A program made the translations under genes and the position numbers. The notes under the pieces were generated by a model. That model was not told where the DNA came from and searched no databases. It saw nothing but the letters and a program-made list of their open reading frames with translations. 39,484 bases of DNA, from the NCBI GenBank assembly GCA_029060065.1, contig JAIDUT010000014.1, positions 1 through 39,484 on the forward strand, given 5' to 3'. Within the stretch, counting starts at the first letter, position 1, and every line of letters starts with the position of its first letter. Positions 7,048 through 15,736 of the stretch are shown here, piece after piece. Origin of the DNA: Clostridia bacterium. GTDB lineage: Bacteria; Bacillota; Clostridia; Christensenellales; UBA3700.

Positions 7048-8676
7048 TTACTTAGCTATACTTTGTCTTATCGCGTCGTTTATTCTCTCGCGCATTTGCA
7101 ACTGCCATTCGTCGCTGTGCGGATATTCGGAGAAAGTAATAGGCGTATCGATTCCCTGCTCAAGAAGTTCTATCGTCTTTTCTCTGCCGATTAAACTTTC
7201 TAAAAGTTGCAACGCCATCATATCTTGGAATGCGTCGTAAAATACTTTTAGGCGCAAAGACAAAAGAGGCTTACCGTCCTGTCCGGGATAAACAACGTAA
7301 GAATCGCCAGACGGGAATTCCTTGCCTGCGTCGGTTTCCGTAAACGGGTCTACTCTCCTCTTGGAAAGTCTGGTGTACCAAAAATTATATCCCCATTGCA
7401 AAAAGCCTTTTATATCAAATTTATACATTTGACAGCCAAGTACTCTGTTGCGTTGAGATGGCATTGAGAAAAATCTATTGGACACTTTAACGGTCTGACC
7501 GCAACTATAGTACGTCCAAGGCTCTTTTACCTTGCCGAGAAATTCGTGTATGTGCGTAATACCGGTTATAGGATGCTCTAAAATGCCTTGCTCAAAGAAT
7601 TTGATATTGCTTAGCGCATCCATAATTTTGAACTCGCCGAAATTCTCTTTGACAATGGCGCTAGTCTTACGGTAGTTACGCAATACCATTGGATAAGGCT
7701 CGTCGGACACGTGGAAGAATACCTTGTCGGCAATGCCTTTTTGCCTTAAATACTCCTTAAGTTTTGGAGCAAGAGCAGATAAGAAAGTCTTATATTTCCT
7801 GCCGGTTGCGGACGTATGCCAACCGAAAATTTTCTTTTCCTTGCCCTTTACAGTGGCGATTATCTTGGGACATCTCCATGCGCCCCATTGAGTAAAGAAA
7901 TGCGCCATTTCAAAATACTCCACGCCTACTCTGTGACACATATCAATCCACTTGTCAAGATTGGAAAAATCAAAAGAATACTCTTTGTCCTTTACGCTCA
8001 CGCCTATCAACTGAACGGTAGGTCGCTCTCCGCCTATTCTGGTGTCAAGCGGTGGAGTAAATATCGGCGTAAGCACGGCGTTCATTCCGTAATCATGCGC
8101 AGTCGTAAGATAATTCTCCACTATCTCCCAATACTTATCGGAAAATACGGGCGCGTTGTAGTACGTCGATAGACAATCGGTATGAAACCAATTTGTATAC
8201 TTTAGCGTCTGCTTTGGCAAATCGCAATCAATGACGTCAAAGGTCAACTCGACTTTTTCGTCAACTCCATCGCCTTTGAATGATACCTCAACCTTTTGCT
8301 CTCCGCTAGGCAACTCTCCCTTTGGCTCGGTTGAAACCCAAAGACTGCTCCACGCATTCGCCTTTAGACTTATCTCGCCCTCAAGCGGTCTAAGCAGTTC
8401 GGGAAACATACCCGGCTCTTTTCTCAACGTATAATCATCCTGATTCTTGCCAAGTGGTAAGCCTGCGTAAATCTCTTCGACGACGTACGCCTTGAGCATA
8501 TCGCCCATTGCGGAATTTATCTCAACCGACAACTTGCAATCAACGTCGCTCATCAACGCAATTTGCATACTCGACTTTTCGTTGCGGAAAATACTAACTC
8601 TGTCAAAGGACTTTGCTTTCGGCTCTTCGTCTGAAAATACTTTGACAAGACTGCTTAACGGTTTAACTTTTAACAT
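7048..8676 (-). CDS. DUF4091 glycoside-hydrolase-like protein
   Basis: A 542-aa protein with the DUF4091 layout. The N-terminal 150 residues form a beta-sandwich-like region ending in LTFDVIDCDLPKQTLKYTNWFH. A TIM-barrel-like part follows (YFEMAHFFTQWGAW, KVFFHVSDEPYP, WTYYSCGQ). The C-terminal block FLQWGYNFWYTRLSKRRVDPF and DGKPLLSLRLKVFYDAFQDMMALQLLE is the conserved DUF4091 segment. HVSDEPYP carries the acidic pair expected of a glycosidase active site. No signal peptide, so it is cytosolic and may act on imported oligosaccharides; substrate unknown. GGGGGAG precedes the start, and it has its own promoter. Confidence 0.85.
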   Translation of the reverse strand: MLKVKPLSSLVKVFSDEEPKAKSFDRVSIFRNEKSSMQIALMSDVDCKLSVEINSAMGDMLKAYVVEEIYAGLPLGKNQDDYTLRKEPGMFPELLRPLEGEISLKANAWSSLWVSTEPKGELPSGEQKVEVSFKGDGVDEKVELTFDVIDCDLPKQTLKYTNWFHTDCLSTYYNAPVFSDKYWEIVENYLTTAHDYGMNAVLTPIFTPPLDTRIGGERPTVQLIGVSVKDKEYSFDFSNLDKWIDMCHRVGVEYFEMAHFFTQWGAWRCPKIIATVKGKEKKIFGWHTSATGRKYKTFLSALAPKLKEYLRQKGIADKVFFHVSDEPYPMVLRNYRKTSAIVKENFGEFKIMDALSNIKFFEQGILEHPITGITHIHEFLGKVKEPWTYYSCGQTVKVSNRFFSMPSQRNRVLGCQMYKFDIKGFLQWGYNFWYTRLSKRRVDPFTETDAGKEFPSGDSYVVYPGQDGKPLLSLRLKVFYDAFQDMMALQLLESLIGREKTIELLEQGIDTPITFSEYPHSDEWQLQMRERINDAIRQSIAK

Positions 8677-8717
8677 AATTCTCCCCCTATTTAATCGGTT
8701 AACACCCGAACGAATAA

Positions 8718-8746
8718 ATTATATCATACAATTAAATATAAATCAA
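8718..8746 (-). promoter_or_regulatory. Promoter of the DUF4091 gene
   Basis: On the minus strand TTGATT (8746-8741) and TATAAT (8723-8718) are 17 nt apart. The transcript would start near 8711, 35 nt ahead of the start codon. Confidence 0.65.
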
Positions 8747-8748
8747 TA

Positions 8749-11700
8749 TTAATCTTCAATTTCTCTCAATATTGCGGTATCTTTTATTGCATCGTCATTT
8801 GCAAGCACGATTGCTTTGCTTATAATATCTGCCGTCATTGGGTCTTCGTCTACAAAATCGAGAAGAATCGGCTTATCTACGCTATACACGGTATCAAGCG
8901 CAAGATTGCCCTTGCCTTCCTTGAACACAAGTCCCGTGCGGATATTGACGACGTAAGTCCCCAACTTGCCTTGAACCTTGATATTGTCCTTCAAGAACGA
9001 TACGTTGTTAAGTCCAAGTATAGCTACGATAGATTTGAGTACTTCGTGGCGCATCTCCACCGTAGACATAGCCAAATCAAAGTCGTAAATAACTTTGGAA
9101 CTTATAGATACCATCAAATCCACGTCGCGCAGAGTTTCTGAGAAAGTTATGTCGTCCACGTCCTTTATCGGAATAATTTCACCGCTCTTGCGCTTCAAGA
9201 AAAATATTCCGTGGAGTTCTCTATTGACGTTGGTATAGTCTGCTGTATAGAACAAATCGAACTCCCTAAAGATTGCCGAAACAATGTCGCTACGATAATA
9301 TATCTTTCTAAGTCCTATCTCTTCGCACACTCCCCAGCCCTTGCCTTTAAGCGCTGATACGCATTTCTTAAGGTCTACTTCAAATCCCCTAAAACGCAAC
9401 ACTTCGTCTTGTTGAAGTTCCAATTCCGTCTTGGTATAAATTTCCCTCATGACTTGCTTGAAAGGCTGACGTATATTATGCCTTGCCACATACTCTATTG
9501 CGTCTTGCAAAAGTCCCAACTTCTTTAATTCTACAGGGTGAGCAACGTAGATGTCGTTCGCCTCGATAAGTGTGCCGTCAATACTCTTAAGTTCTTGGTC
9601 GAATACGCATAGTTTACCGTCCGCAACAAATATCAATTTGTCAAGCGCGGTAGCCATAATACGTTCTTTGCGCATTCGCTTCAACTGCTCAAGCGTAAAC
9701 GCAACGCGGTTATTCATAGTATTTTCCAAGCTTGCGATAACACGGCGGAACTTTTGATTAAGCCTCTTTATCTCTTCGCGCATGGTTACGACAGCTTGGG
9801 CTTTGCCGTACTTGCTAGGTATTGAAGTAAGCGTTTTGCCGTTCTTTTGGACGCTATACGATACTTTGAATTTACTCTCGTCAATATAAGGCGTGATAGC
9901 GATATCGTCCAGAGTAAACGTCTTGAAAATATCGCTTGGGTTTTCCGCTTCCATTTCAAAAATAAATATATCGGAGCTTGCGTACCCTGCGACGCGCGCA
10001 AGATTTTCCATGGCAATATCCACTGTTCTGCGCTCGCTCAACTGACGTTGCGCTCCGAACTGTTTTCCGCTTCTTATAAACTCCGCAAGTACATTATATC
10101 TCGTAAACAAATCTTCTCTGTTCTCTATAGGAATAAGGCTGTAGATAAGACAGTAGTCTTTATTGCGAGTACCGCTCATTTTCTCCAAACACTCGGCTTT
10201 ATCGATGCGCCCGTTTAGCGCGTCAAAAAACCTCTGAGCGCGCTTATGCAAACCGCCTATAGTGACGTACTTAGCATTGTCGTACACGCGCGAAAGCATA
10301 TCTTTAGGCACTTTATCCACCATTTCTTGATACCACTTACAGTCGAAAGCTCCGTCCTTAAAATCGGGATAGCTTATATCGGAAAACTCCTTTATCTGCT
10401 CAATGCGTTTTTCCTGTCTGCTTTCTTCGAGATTTTCATTGAGGTGCGCGATAAACCAAAATACTGCAATCTTGAGGTTGGGTACGCCTAAATACTTCGC
10501 CGTATAGTCCACAAATTCCGGATTGAAGAGCGTAGCTTTAATAAGTTCGTCGTCGGTAATCTTATACTCTTTGACAAGTTGAGTAAACTTGTCGTAGTCA
10601 TCGCCCTCTGCTTTCACGCAATACTTGAGAACATAAGAAAATACGTTGTCTTTCTTAGTTCCGAACGGCGAGCGTACCCAAGTAATGCCTCTAAGCGCAA
10701 CTATGGCTTTGCAGAACTTCTCCACTCCGTAGAATCTCTCGGCGCGCGCCAAAAGATGGCTATACTGCGTTTCCAGACTTCCGCGACTAAACTCCGCTTC
10801 CAATGCGCTGTCAACGAAGTCAAGAAGCAAAGTCTTGAACTTTTGGTACTTGTAGTCGGGACGCATTATGCACTCGGTAGAAGACGGCATAACTAAAGAG
10901 CCGATATATTGGCTTTTGAGAATAAAGTAGCGCGCGAGTTCTTGCGAAATCAGATTGTACTCGTAAGCCTTTGCCGTCAAATTTATATCGGGAGCATAAT
11001 CGGGTACTGCGTCTATCATCACGCACGCAAATCGCAAAGCCTTGTTAATAGTTTCGATATCGTCGGTTTGCTTTATTAATAGTCTGCTGAATTGAGCGGG
11101 ATACCAATACGACTTTTTGTATTTGTCAAGTGCGCCCTTGTTTGCAAAGGCGGACATAAGCGCAAGAAATTGTTGCTCGCCCAGCAAATCGCTGACAATC
11201 GAGTTCTTGAAATTATAAATTATGTTGTACTCGTTGGTGCAATACCAATACCCCTTTATAAGCGATAAAACGTAGTCGAAATTCTTTTCAGCCTCTTTTA
11301 ACGACTTGCCGTCGTAAACACCGCAATACAAATTCTTGGCGTCTTTTTCTATGCAGTGTATAATCACAACTACTCCTGCAATCTCGTCTTTAGTAAGATT
11401 ACTCTCTATCAGCGCTTTTATCTCAAGTCCCAAGGGGTATGCTTCCCAGTCCCTAGAGCCTACTTCCGTGTCCTTTAGCCTTTCAAAGTTAGAGCCGAAC
11501 TGCTTGAGTCCCTCGCTCAAACCCGACGCGTATTCATAGTCTTTATTTGCTTGAATAAAATCGCCTAAGGCTTCAAAGAACGCTTTCAATCGCTTGTACT
11601 CAATGATTTGCAATGGCTTGACGTCAATCTTTTGATTGGCTATACTTTTGATTTCGCCGTCGGGTCTTTCGACAATAAATACGCTCTCGTTTCCGAAGTA

Positions 11701-13263
11701 TGAGTACTCGTCCTTCTTTTTCAATTTCTTGTCGTCTACCTTACCTCGACTTTTTTTCATTTCTTCGCCTACGGCTACCTTATAATCCTCTTTGCAAGAT
11801 AATAGATACTGCTCGATTTTGTCGCTGTCTTTTGACTTGAGATACATCTTGACAATCTTAGATTTGACACTTTCTTTTTTGGATTTCAGATAGTCAGATA
11901 CGCTTACAGCTTCGTCGTAATTCAACTTTACATTTTGTTTGTCAAAATACTTTTGCGCAGTATAGTTGTCCGTCTTTAAGAACTTTATCGCGCATTGCCT
12001 AGTATCAAGCGTAGTCCTTTCCTTTACAGTACACAAATAATACGCTTGCGCTTCTTCTTTCAAAGTATCGTATATTCCGTCAAGTCGCTTGACGTACCTA
12101 TCGTCATTTACCTGTATCGCTATATCGCCGAGTGTGGATATCATCATCGCCTTTGACAAATCTCTTGCGAACGTCACGTCGTCGTCAACCTTGAAATGGT
12201 AGTTGAGCTTGTCCATAGAATTGAGTATGTCAAAAAGTCTTTCGAATACAATGGGTATATCGTCGGGACGTATTTGGTCGCCGTGTATCTTATTGACGAA
12301 TATACTCAAGTCGTCTATCTTCAACTTGCTTGAGTATACGTATCTTGCGTATTCGCCGTTGAGCAAGCGCGCGGGAAGCAAATAGAATAACGCCCACCTT
12401 GTCTTATCTGTGGCGCGCTCAAACGCGTCGATTGCAAAGTCGCGAAATTTATCTTTATATACCCTTTTGCATGCGCTGATAAAATGATACGCTTGCTTAA
12501 AATTTGCGTTGAGATATTTCTCCCAACGATTGTCAACTACGTCGCGAAGTACCGCCACAAGTTCTTTTGGCGCAAGACATACGCTATAATCCCCTATCAT
12601 AACGCAAGCGTCGTTCATCGCCTTAAAGCGATAATAGTTGTTGCTCTCGATTTCGTCAAGACAGCGCGCCAACATCTTTTCGTCGGACGATTTCAAGATC
12701 TCTTGGAATACGCGTACGCGAATACTGTCTTCCAACCCGGACGAAACTATATACCGTGTCAACGCTTGAGAAAATACGTCGCTGTCAACGGAGCAAATCA
12801 GCGGTAGAAAGTAAAATAGATACTTGGGATTTTTGTCGACAAATTCAATCAACTTCTTATCGCCGTCTTTAAGTTTCAACAATCCGTCTTTGAAAATATC
12901 CGTTGAATTCAAACTGAAGAAGAATATCGATTCGTCCAAATTGCCCCCGACAGAGGCAAAGTTGACTACGCTGGTGAAATCGTCGGGATCGATTATAGAG
13001 TGCTGCAAACACGCGTAGAGCAAAAAGTTATCTTTTCCCACTACGTAGTGAATTCCGTCGTCGCAAGTGCCGAAGTATCTATACTCATCCTTGAACCTAT
13101 CGAAATAGTCGGGAATTACTGAGCGAAAAGCCTCCTCGTGTTCCTGCAGAAATTTAACGGTGCACAAATCGCAATCATTCTTGAGCATAACAGCCCGCGC
13201 CTTCGCGTCCTTTACTTCGCCGATTACTTTAAGAAACTTTTCGTTGGTTATCTTCTCTACCAT
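8749..13263 (-). CDS. Giant DUF4132 / MolR-family protein
   Basis: A 1504-aa soluble, largely helical protein. The last 350 residues carry recognisable DUF4132/DUF7737-type blocks: LRFRGFEVDLKK, ITFSETLRDVDLMVSISS (family form: FSEVMRDVDLFV), and a terminal DEDPMTADIISKAIVLANDD. Residues 1 to about 1100 are low-similarity helical repeats I cannot assign. E. coli YehI/MolR is the best-known relative, historically linked to molybdate metabolism, but the true function is unclear. In E. coli the yeh cluster includes a MoxR-type ATPase and a VWA protein; neither is seen here. Its start overlaps the end of the 105-aa gene by 7 nt, so the two are translationally coupled. The size of the gene argues for active maintenance. 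Confidence 0.8.
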   Translation of the reverse strand: MVEKITNEKFLKVIGEVKDAKARAVMLKNDCDLCTVKFLQEHEEAFRSVIPDYFDRFKDEYRYFGTCDDGIHYVVGKDNFLLYACLQHSIIDPDDFTSVVNFASVGGNLDESIFFFSLNSTDIFKDGLLKLKDGDKKLIEFVDKNPKYLFYFLPLICSVDSDVFSQALTRYIVSSGLEDSIRVRVFQEILKSSDEKMLARCLDEIESNNYYRFKAMNDACVMIGDYSVCLAPKELVAVLRDVVDNRWEKYLNANFKQAYHFISACKRVYKDKFRDFAIDAFERATDKTRWALFYLLPARLLNGEYARYVYSSKLKIDDLSIFVNKIHGDQIRPDDIPIVFERLFDILNSMDKLNYHFKVDDDVTFARDLSKAMMISTLGDIAIQVNDDRYVKRLDGIYDTLKEEAQAYYLCTVKERTTLDTRQCAIKFLKTDNYTAQKYFDKQNVKLNYDEAVSVSDYLKSKKESVKSKIVKMYLKSKDSDKIEQYLLSCKEDYKVAVGEEMKKSRGKVDDKKLKKKDEYSYFGNESVFIVERPDGEIKSIANQKIDVKPLQIIEYKRLKAFFEALGDFIQANKDYEYASGLSEGLKQFGSNFERLKDTEVGSRDWEAYPLGLEIKALIESNLTKDEIAGVVVIIHCIEKDAKNLYCGVYDGKSLKEAEKNFDYVLSLIKGYWYCTNEYNIIYNFKNSIVSDLLGEQQFLALMSAFANKGALDKYKKSYWYPAQFSRLLIKQTDDIETINKALRFACVMIDAVPDYAPDINLTAKAYEYNLISQELARYFILKSQYIGSLVMPSSTECIMRPDYKYQKFKTLLLDFVDSALEAEFSRGSLETQYSHLLARAERFYGVEKFCKAIVALRGITWVRSPFGTKKDNVFSYVLKYCVKAEGDDYDKFTQLVKEYKITDDELIKATLFNPEFVDYTAKYLGVPNLKIAVFWFIAHLNENLEESRQEKRIEQIKEFSDISYPDFKDGAFDCKWYQEMVDKVPKDMLSRVYDNAKYVTIGGLHKRAQRFFDALNGRIDKAECLEKMSGTRNKDYCLIYSLIPIENREDLFTRYNVLAEFIRSGKQFGAQRQLSERRTVDIAMENLARVAGYASSDIFIFEMEAENPSDIFKTFTLDDIAITPYIDESKFKVSYSVQKNGKTLTSIPSKYGKAQAVVTMREEIKRLNQKFRRVIASLENTMNNRVAFTLEQLKRMRKERIMATALDKLIFVADGKLCVFDQELKSIDGTLIEANDIYVAHPVELKKLGLLQDAIEYVARHNIRQPFKQVMREIYTKTELELQQDEVLRFRGFEVDLKKCVSALKGKGWGVCEEIGLRKIYYRSDIVSAIFREFDLFYTADYTNVNRELHGIFFLKRKSGEIIPIKDVDDITFSETLRDVDLMVSISSKVIYDFDLAMSTVEMRHEVLKSIVAILGLNNVSFLKDNIKVQGKLGTYVVNIRTGLVFKEGKGNLALDTVYSVDKPILLDFVDEDPMTADIISKAIVLANDDAIKDTAILREIED

Positions 13264-13574
13264 ATAATACCCCTCACGTATTTAAGTTTGACGAGCATAA
13301 TCTCGTCGCCGTCGCAAAGATTGAGTTTTTCGTCCAAATCAGCGTACTTGATATTCTGCGTAGCGTTGACAATATAAAAACACCCGTCGGAGAAATCGTC
13401 CAAAGCTACCTGTACGCAATCTTCCAACTTGTCCTCAATGGGACGAGCCTTGTAGTTTCGCTCAACCATTTCGCTTAAAAACTCACGTACTGTCACAGCG
13501 TGAGTCAGGTACTCTTTTCTCTCAATGGGAGTTTTAAGACTAGATATTGATTTCCGCAGAATATGAATTTTCAT
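13257..13574 (-). CDS. Small partner protein of the DUF4132 protein, possibly ubiquitin-like fold
   Basis: A 105-aa protein. TVREFLSEMVERNY could be the central helix and LDEKLNLCDGDEIMLVKLKYVRGIIW the final strands of a beta-grasp (ubiquitin-like) fold; this is only a by-eye impression. It ends by overlapping the DUF4132 start by 7 nt, so the two proteins are probably made together and may form a complex. Its own ATG overlaps the TGA of the Fic remnant as ATGA. Only GGTGGG precedes it as a ribosome site. I do not recognise a named family. Confidence 0.72.
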   Translation of the reverse strand: MKIHILRKSISSLKTPIERKEYLTHAVTVREFLSEMVERNYKARPIEDKLEDCVQVALDDFSDGCFYIVNATQNIKYADLDEKLNLCDGDEIMLVKLKYVRGIIW

Positions 13575-13732
13575 TTTCCCACCTTATATAAAGTCAACGT
13601 CAATTTGGAATGGAATAACGTTATTGCAAGACACTCCTTAAACATAATTAAGCGTCCTACTCTGCCGTTGCCGTCTTGGAAAGGATGAATTTTTTCAAAA
13701 TATTTATAAAAGTCAATATTTTCTCCAAAATA
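13571..13732 (-). pseudogene. Fic-domain remnant
   Basis: An open stretch of 53 codons with no start codon, missing from the ORF track. It reads FYKYFEKIHPFQDGNGRVGR then LIMFKECL, the intact Fic AMPylation core motif HPFxDGNGR with typical flanks, but family similarity stops after FKECL and the rest of the domain (normally 150-300 aa) is missing on both sides. It lies directly downstream of a good promoter and ends in an ATGA overlap with the next gene. It is most likely a relic left by an internal deletion, now acting as the leader of the DUF4132 operon. Confidence 0.8.
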
Positions 13733-13743
13733 TTATTGATAAT

Positions 13744-13772
13744 ATTATATACCGTTATCGGCAAAAAATCAA
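13744..13772 (-). promoter_or_regulatory. Promoter of the Fic remnant and DUF4132 operon
   Basis: On the minus strand TTGATT (13772-13767) and TATAAT (13749-13744) are 17 nt apart. The start would be near 13737, 5 nt before the Fic-like frame opens. The -35 sits inside the hairpin of the upstream gene. Confidence 0.6.
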
Positions 13773-13800
13773 TAGTATCACACTATGATTTTTGCCGATA
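13756..13800 (-). terminator. Long hairpin after the 108-aa gene
   Basis: TATCGGCAAAAATCA pairs with TGATTTTTTGCCGATA with one bulged base, and the inner ATAGT/ACTAT extends it. It starts 7 nt after the stop of the 108-aa gene. The T tract lies within the stem, so it probably ends that gene; its role in termination is inferred. Confidence 0.6.
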
Positions 13801-13806
13801 GAATTT

Positions 13807-14133
13807 TTAATTAGACTTCAACTTTTCGGCAAGCATTTCGTCAAATAGACAATTACGGTATTCTTTGTAAAATTCGTTTATTGAGTCCTCTATCCTATCG
13901 CATAGGTCGGAAAGCATATTGTCTTCCGTCTTTTTATAAGGTATTGCCTTGAATTCAAAGTTAAGTTCAGTCTTGGGCATAGATTTTACGATTTGTAATA
14001 ATACGTCCTCTAAAAGGTCCGCATATTCCTTTTTCTCCTCTCCTGCTTTGCGGTATTCGTTGATTACCAAGTTGCCAAGATAGATACACTGCACCAACTG
14101 CTTGTAATTTTCTTGTTTGATTTGTAGTTCCAT
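13807..14133 (-). CDS. Hypothetical helical protein
   Basis: A 108-aa protein, predicted all-helical and charged (EEKKEYADLLEDVLLQIVKSM, LCDRIEDSINEFYKEYRN). No signal peptide, membrane segment or metal site. AAGGAGT lies 9 nt ahead of the ATG. It is monocistronic, between the divergent HTH regulators and the Fic remnant. I do not recognise the family and assign no function. Confidence 0.7.
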   Translation of the reverse strand: MELQIKQENYKQLVQCIYLGNLVINEYRKAGEEKKEYADLLEDVLLQIVKSMPKTELNFEFKAIPYKKTEDNMLSDLCDRIEDSINEFYKEYRNCLFDEMLAEKLKSN

Positions 14134-14374
14134 AAATTTATACTCCTTATGTAATTTAATTTTTTTTCATTGTGTTTTTATGAGTTTCAATGGATATACT
14201 CGGTATAAGGAATAATTACTTTCCTATTGTTCCGAACTATAACAATTTACTCTTGAATACTATATCGATATTATATTCATTTTATTAATGTATTTATTAT
14301 AGCATACAAAAGATAAGTAAATCGATATCTATATCATACGAATTTTGTCGAAAAAGAAGAAAAAAGGAAGAAAA
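14134..14374. other. AT-rich divergent intergenic region with ATCGATAT repeats
   Basis: No gene is visible. It separates the minus-strand 108-aa gene from the plus-strand HTH gene. The palindrome ATATCGATAT (14262-14271) and a second AATCGATATC (14320-14329) share ATCGATAT and are about 58 nt apart. They could be binding sites for the adjacent regulators. No promoter with both hexamers is convincing. Confidence 0.4.
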
Positions 14375-14854
14375 ATGTCGAAATCACCTGAAAATAGTCA
14401 ATATAAAACATCTACAGCCTTTTCAAAACGTATTAAACATCTTATTTATGAAAACGAATGTGATTCAAATACGGATTTAGCAAAACTCATTGGCGTAGGA
14501 CCTATTATAATATCTAATGCTGTAAATTATGGAATTATACCAAGCACAAGAACTCTTATTAAGATAGCCAACAAATTTGATTTGTCGTTAAAGTATCTTT
14601 TAGGAATTGATAACATAAATAATTTTATTCCATCTGCAAATCCATCTAATTTTCCAACTCGCATTGCTCAACTTACTGAAGAAAATAATTTGAATTATGG
14701 CAAAGTTGCATCACAAACGAGTTTTACTAGAATGTATATTTATCAATGGAATAAAAAATGTACTATACCGTCTTTAGACTATCTATTTGAAATTGCAGAT
14801 TATTTTAAGGTTTCGCCCGATTATCTACTAGGCAGAACTGATTATAGAAATTAA
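14375..14854 (+). CDS. XRE-type regulator with two HTH domains (copy 1)
   Basis: A 159-aa protein containing two Cro/C1-like helix-turn-helix domains. The first is about residues 14-72 (DLAKLIGVGPIIISNAV then LKYLLGI). The second is about 85-155 (YIYQWNKKCTIPSLDYLFEIADYF then PDYLLGR). Each ends in the typical YLLG helix. The ORF-track start is a TTG at 14345; I prefer the ATG at 14375 because AAGGAAG precedes it and because copy 2 begins with the same residues, MSKSPENSQY, right after its own AGGAGG. There is no separate sensor domain. Targets are unknown. Confidence 0.82.
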   Translation: MSKSPENSQYKTSTAFSKRIKHLIYENECDSNTDLAKLIGVGPIIISNAVNYGIIPSTRTLIKIANKFDLSLKYLLGIDNINNFIPSANPSNFPTRIAQLTEENNLNYGKVASQTSFTRMYIYQWNKKCTIPSLDYLFEIADYFKVSPDYLLGRTDYRN

Positions 14855-14856
14855 GC

Positions 14857-14960
14857 GGTTGAGATTTCTCCATTCCGCTTCGCTACAGTCGAAATGACAT
14901 AGGGGGTGTTATTATCACTATTAAATTTGTCATTTCGAGCGCAGTCGAGAAATCTCTACC
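14857..14960. repeat. Inverted pair of dispersed repeat elements
   Basis: The plus-oriented copy (14857-14899, GGTTGAGATTTCTCC...GAAATGACA) faces a minus-oriented copy (14928-14960, TGTCATTTCGA...GAGAAATCTC). Together they can fold into one long hairpin between the two HTH genes. The same element recurs at 15466 and 17455. Confidence 0.8.
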
Positions 14961-14983
14961 GATTTTTTATACAAGGAGGAAAA

Positions 14984-15463
14984 ATGTCGAAATCACCTGA
15001 AAATAGCCAATATAGAATGTCAGAAAATTTCTCTAAACGAATTAAACACCTAATTTATGACAATGAATGTCAGTCAAATGTAGAATTTGCAAAACTTTTA
15101 GGTGTCAGCGAGCCAATAATTTCAAAGGCTGTAACATTCGGTATATATCCTAGTCTAAGAACTTTAATAAAAATTGCCGATAAATTAGATATTTCGATAA
15201 AGTACCTTATGGGTATTGAGGATAATAATGAATTTATAATGTCGACAAATCCTACAACCTTTCATACCCGACTTGCCGAATTAACAACAGAACATAAGAC
15301 AAAGTTTGCCCGTGTTGCTTCTAAAACCAGTTTTCAAAGAACTTATATTTATCAATGGAATAAAATAGGTACTCTGCCCTCTATAGATTATTTATTTGAA
15401 ATTGCAGATTATTTTAAGGTTTCGCCTGATTATCTACTGGGCAGAACTGATTATAGAAATTAA
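14984..15463 (+). CDS. XRE-type regulator with two HTH domains (copy 2)
   Basis: A 159-aa paralogue of the gene before it, about two-thirds identical by eye, with the same two Cro/C1-like domains. The ORF track starts at 14906, but that part lies in the repeat element; AAGGAGG just before ATG 14984 and the shared MSKSPENSQY start decide for 14984. The final 23 residues (LFEIADYFKVSPDYLLGR...) are identical to copy 1, and the underlying DNA plus the next 20 bases downstream differ at only a few sites. This suggests recent duplication or gene conversion of the 3' end. The copies could form homo- or heterodimers. Confidence 0.82.
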   Translation: MSKSPENSQYRMSENFSKRIKHLIYDNECQSNVEFAKLLGVSEPIISKAVTFGIYPSLRTLIKIADKLDISIKYLMGIEDNNEFIMSTNPTTFHTRLAELTTEHKTKFARVASKTSFQRTYIYQWNKIGTLPSIDYLFEIADYFKVSPDYLLGRTDYRN

Positions 15464-15465
15464 GC

Positions 15466-15498
15466 GGTTGAGATTTCTCCACTTCGGTCGAAATGACA
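15466..15498 (+). repeat. Dispersed repeat element, third copy
   Basis: This 33-nt copy (GGTTGAGATTTCTCCACTTC...) is identical to the one at 17455-17487 and begins 3 nt after the HTH copy-2 stop. ATTTC and GAAAT allow a small hairpin. Confidence 0.85.
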
Positions 15499-15538
15499 TT
15501 TCATTACTTCTTCCCTATTCACTTTTACTTGTTACTTT

Positions 15539-15626
15539 CCAAAATCGACAAATTTTTAGTGAAGAGTGAAAAGTGAAGAGGTAATAGGTAAATCGACAAA
15601 TCTCTGGCGTAATTTGTCGATTTTGG
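15539..15626. repeat. 88-bp element with 16-bp terminal inverted repeats
   Basis: CCAAAATCGACAAATT (15539-15554) and AATTTGTCGATTTTGG (15611-15626) are perfect inverted copies. A third copy of AAATCGACAAAT (15590-15601) lies in direct orientation inside. The interior is purine-rich (AGTGAAGAGTGAAAAGTGAAG). I see no clear target-site duplication. It may be a tiny non-autonomous element, or an RNA hairpin with two alternative partners. Confidence 0.6.
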
Positions 15627-15644
15627 AGCTACTGGCCAGATTCG
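15623..15644 (-). repeat. Duplicate of the tRNA-Thr 3' end (att-like)
   Basis: TTGGAGCTACTGGCCAGATT and the next two bases exactly match 15803-15824, the 3' end of tRNA-Thr including its CCA. The copy lies 180 bp beyond the tRNA 3' end, in the same orientation, as expected for the distal attachment site of an element integrated at a tRNA gene. Only about 160 bp lie between the copies, so an element, if ever present, is gone. The GAGCGT-rich DNA around 15650-15735 carries no gene I can see. Confidence 0.55.
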
Positions 15645-15736
15645 TAAGGAGCGTAGCGACGGCATAGCGAGTTTACGAGCGTCACTGTTCGGACTGTCTG
15701 AGCCTGTTTTAAGTCAAAGAAAAGCGAGCGTCATTT

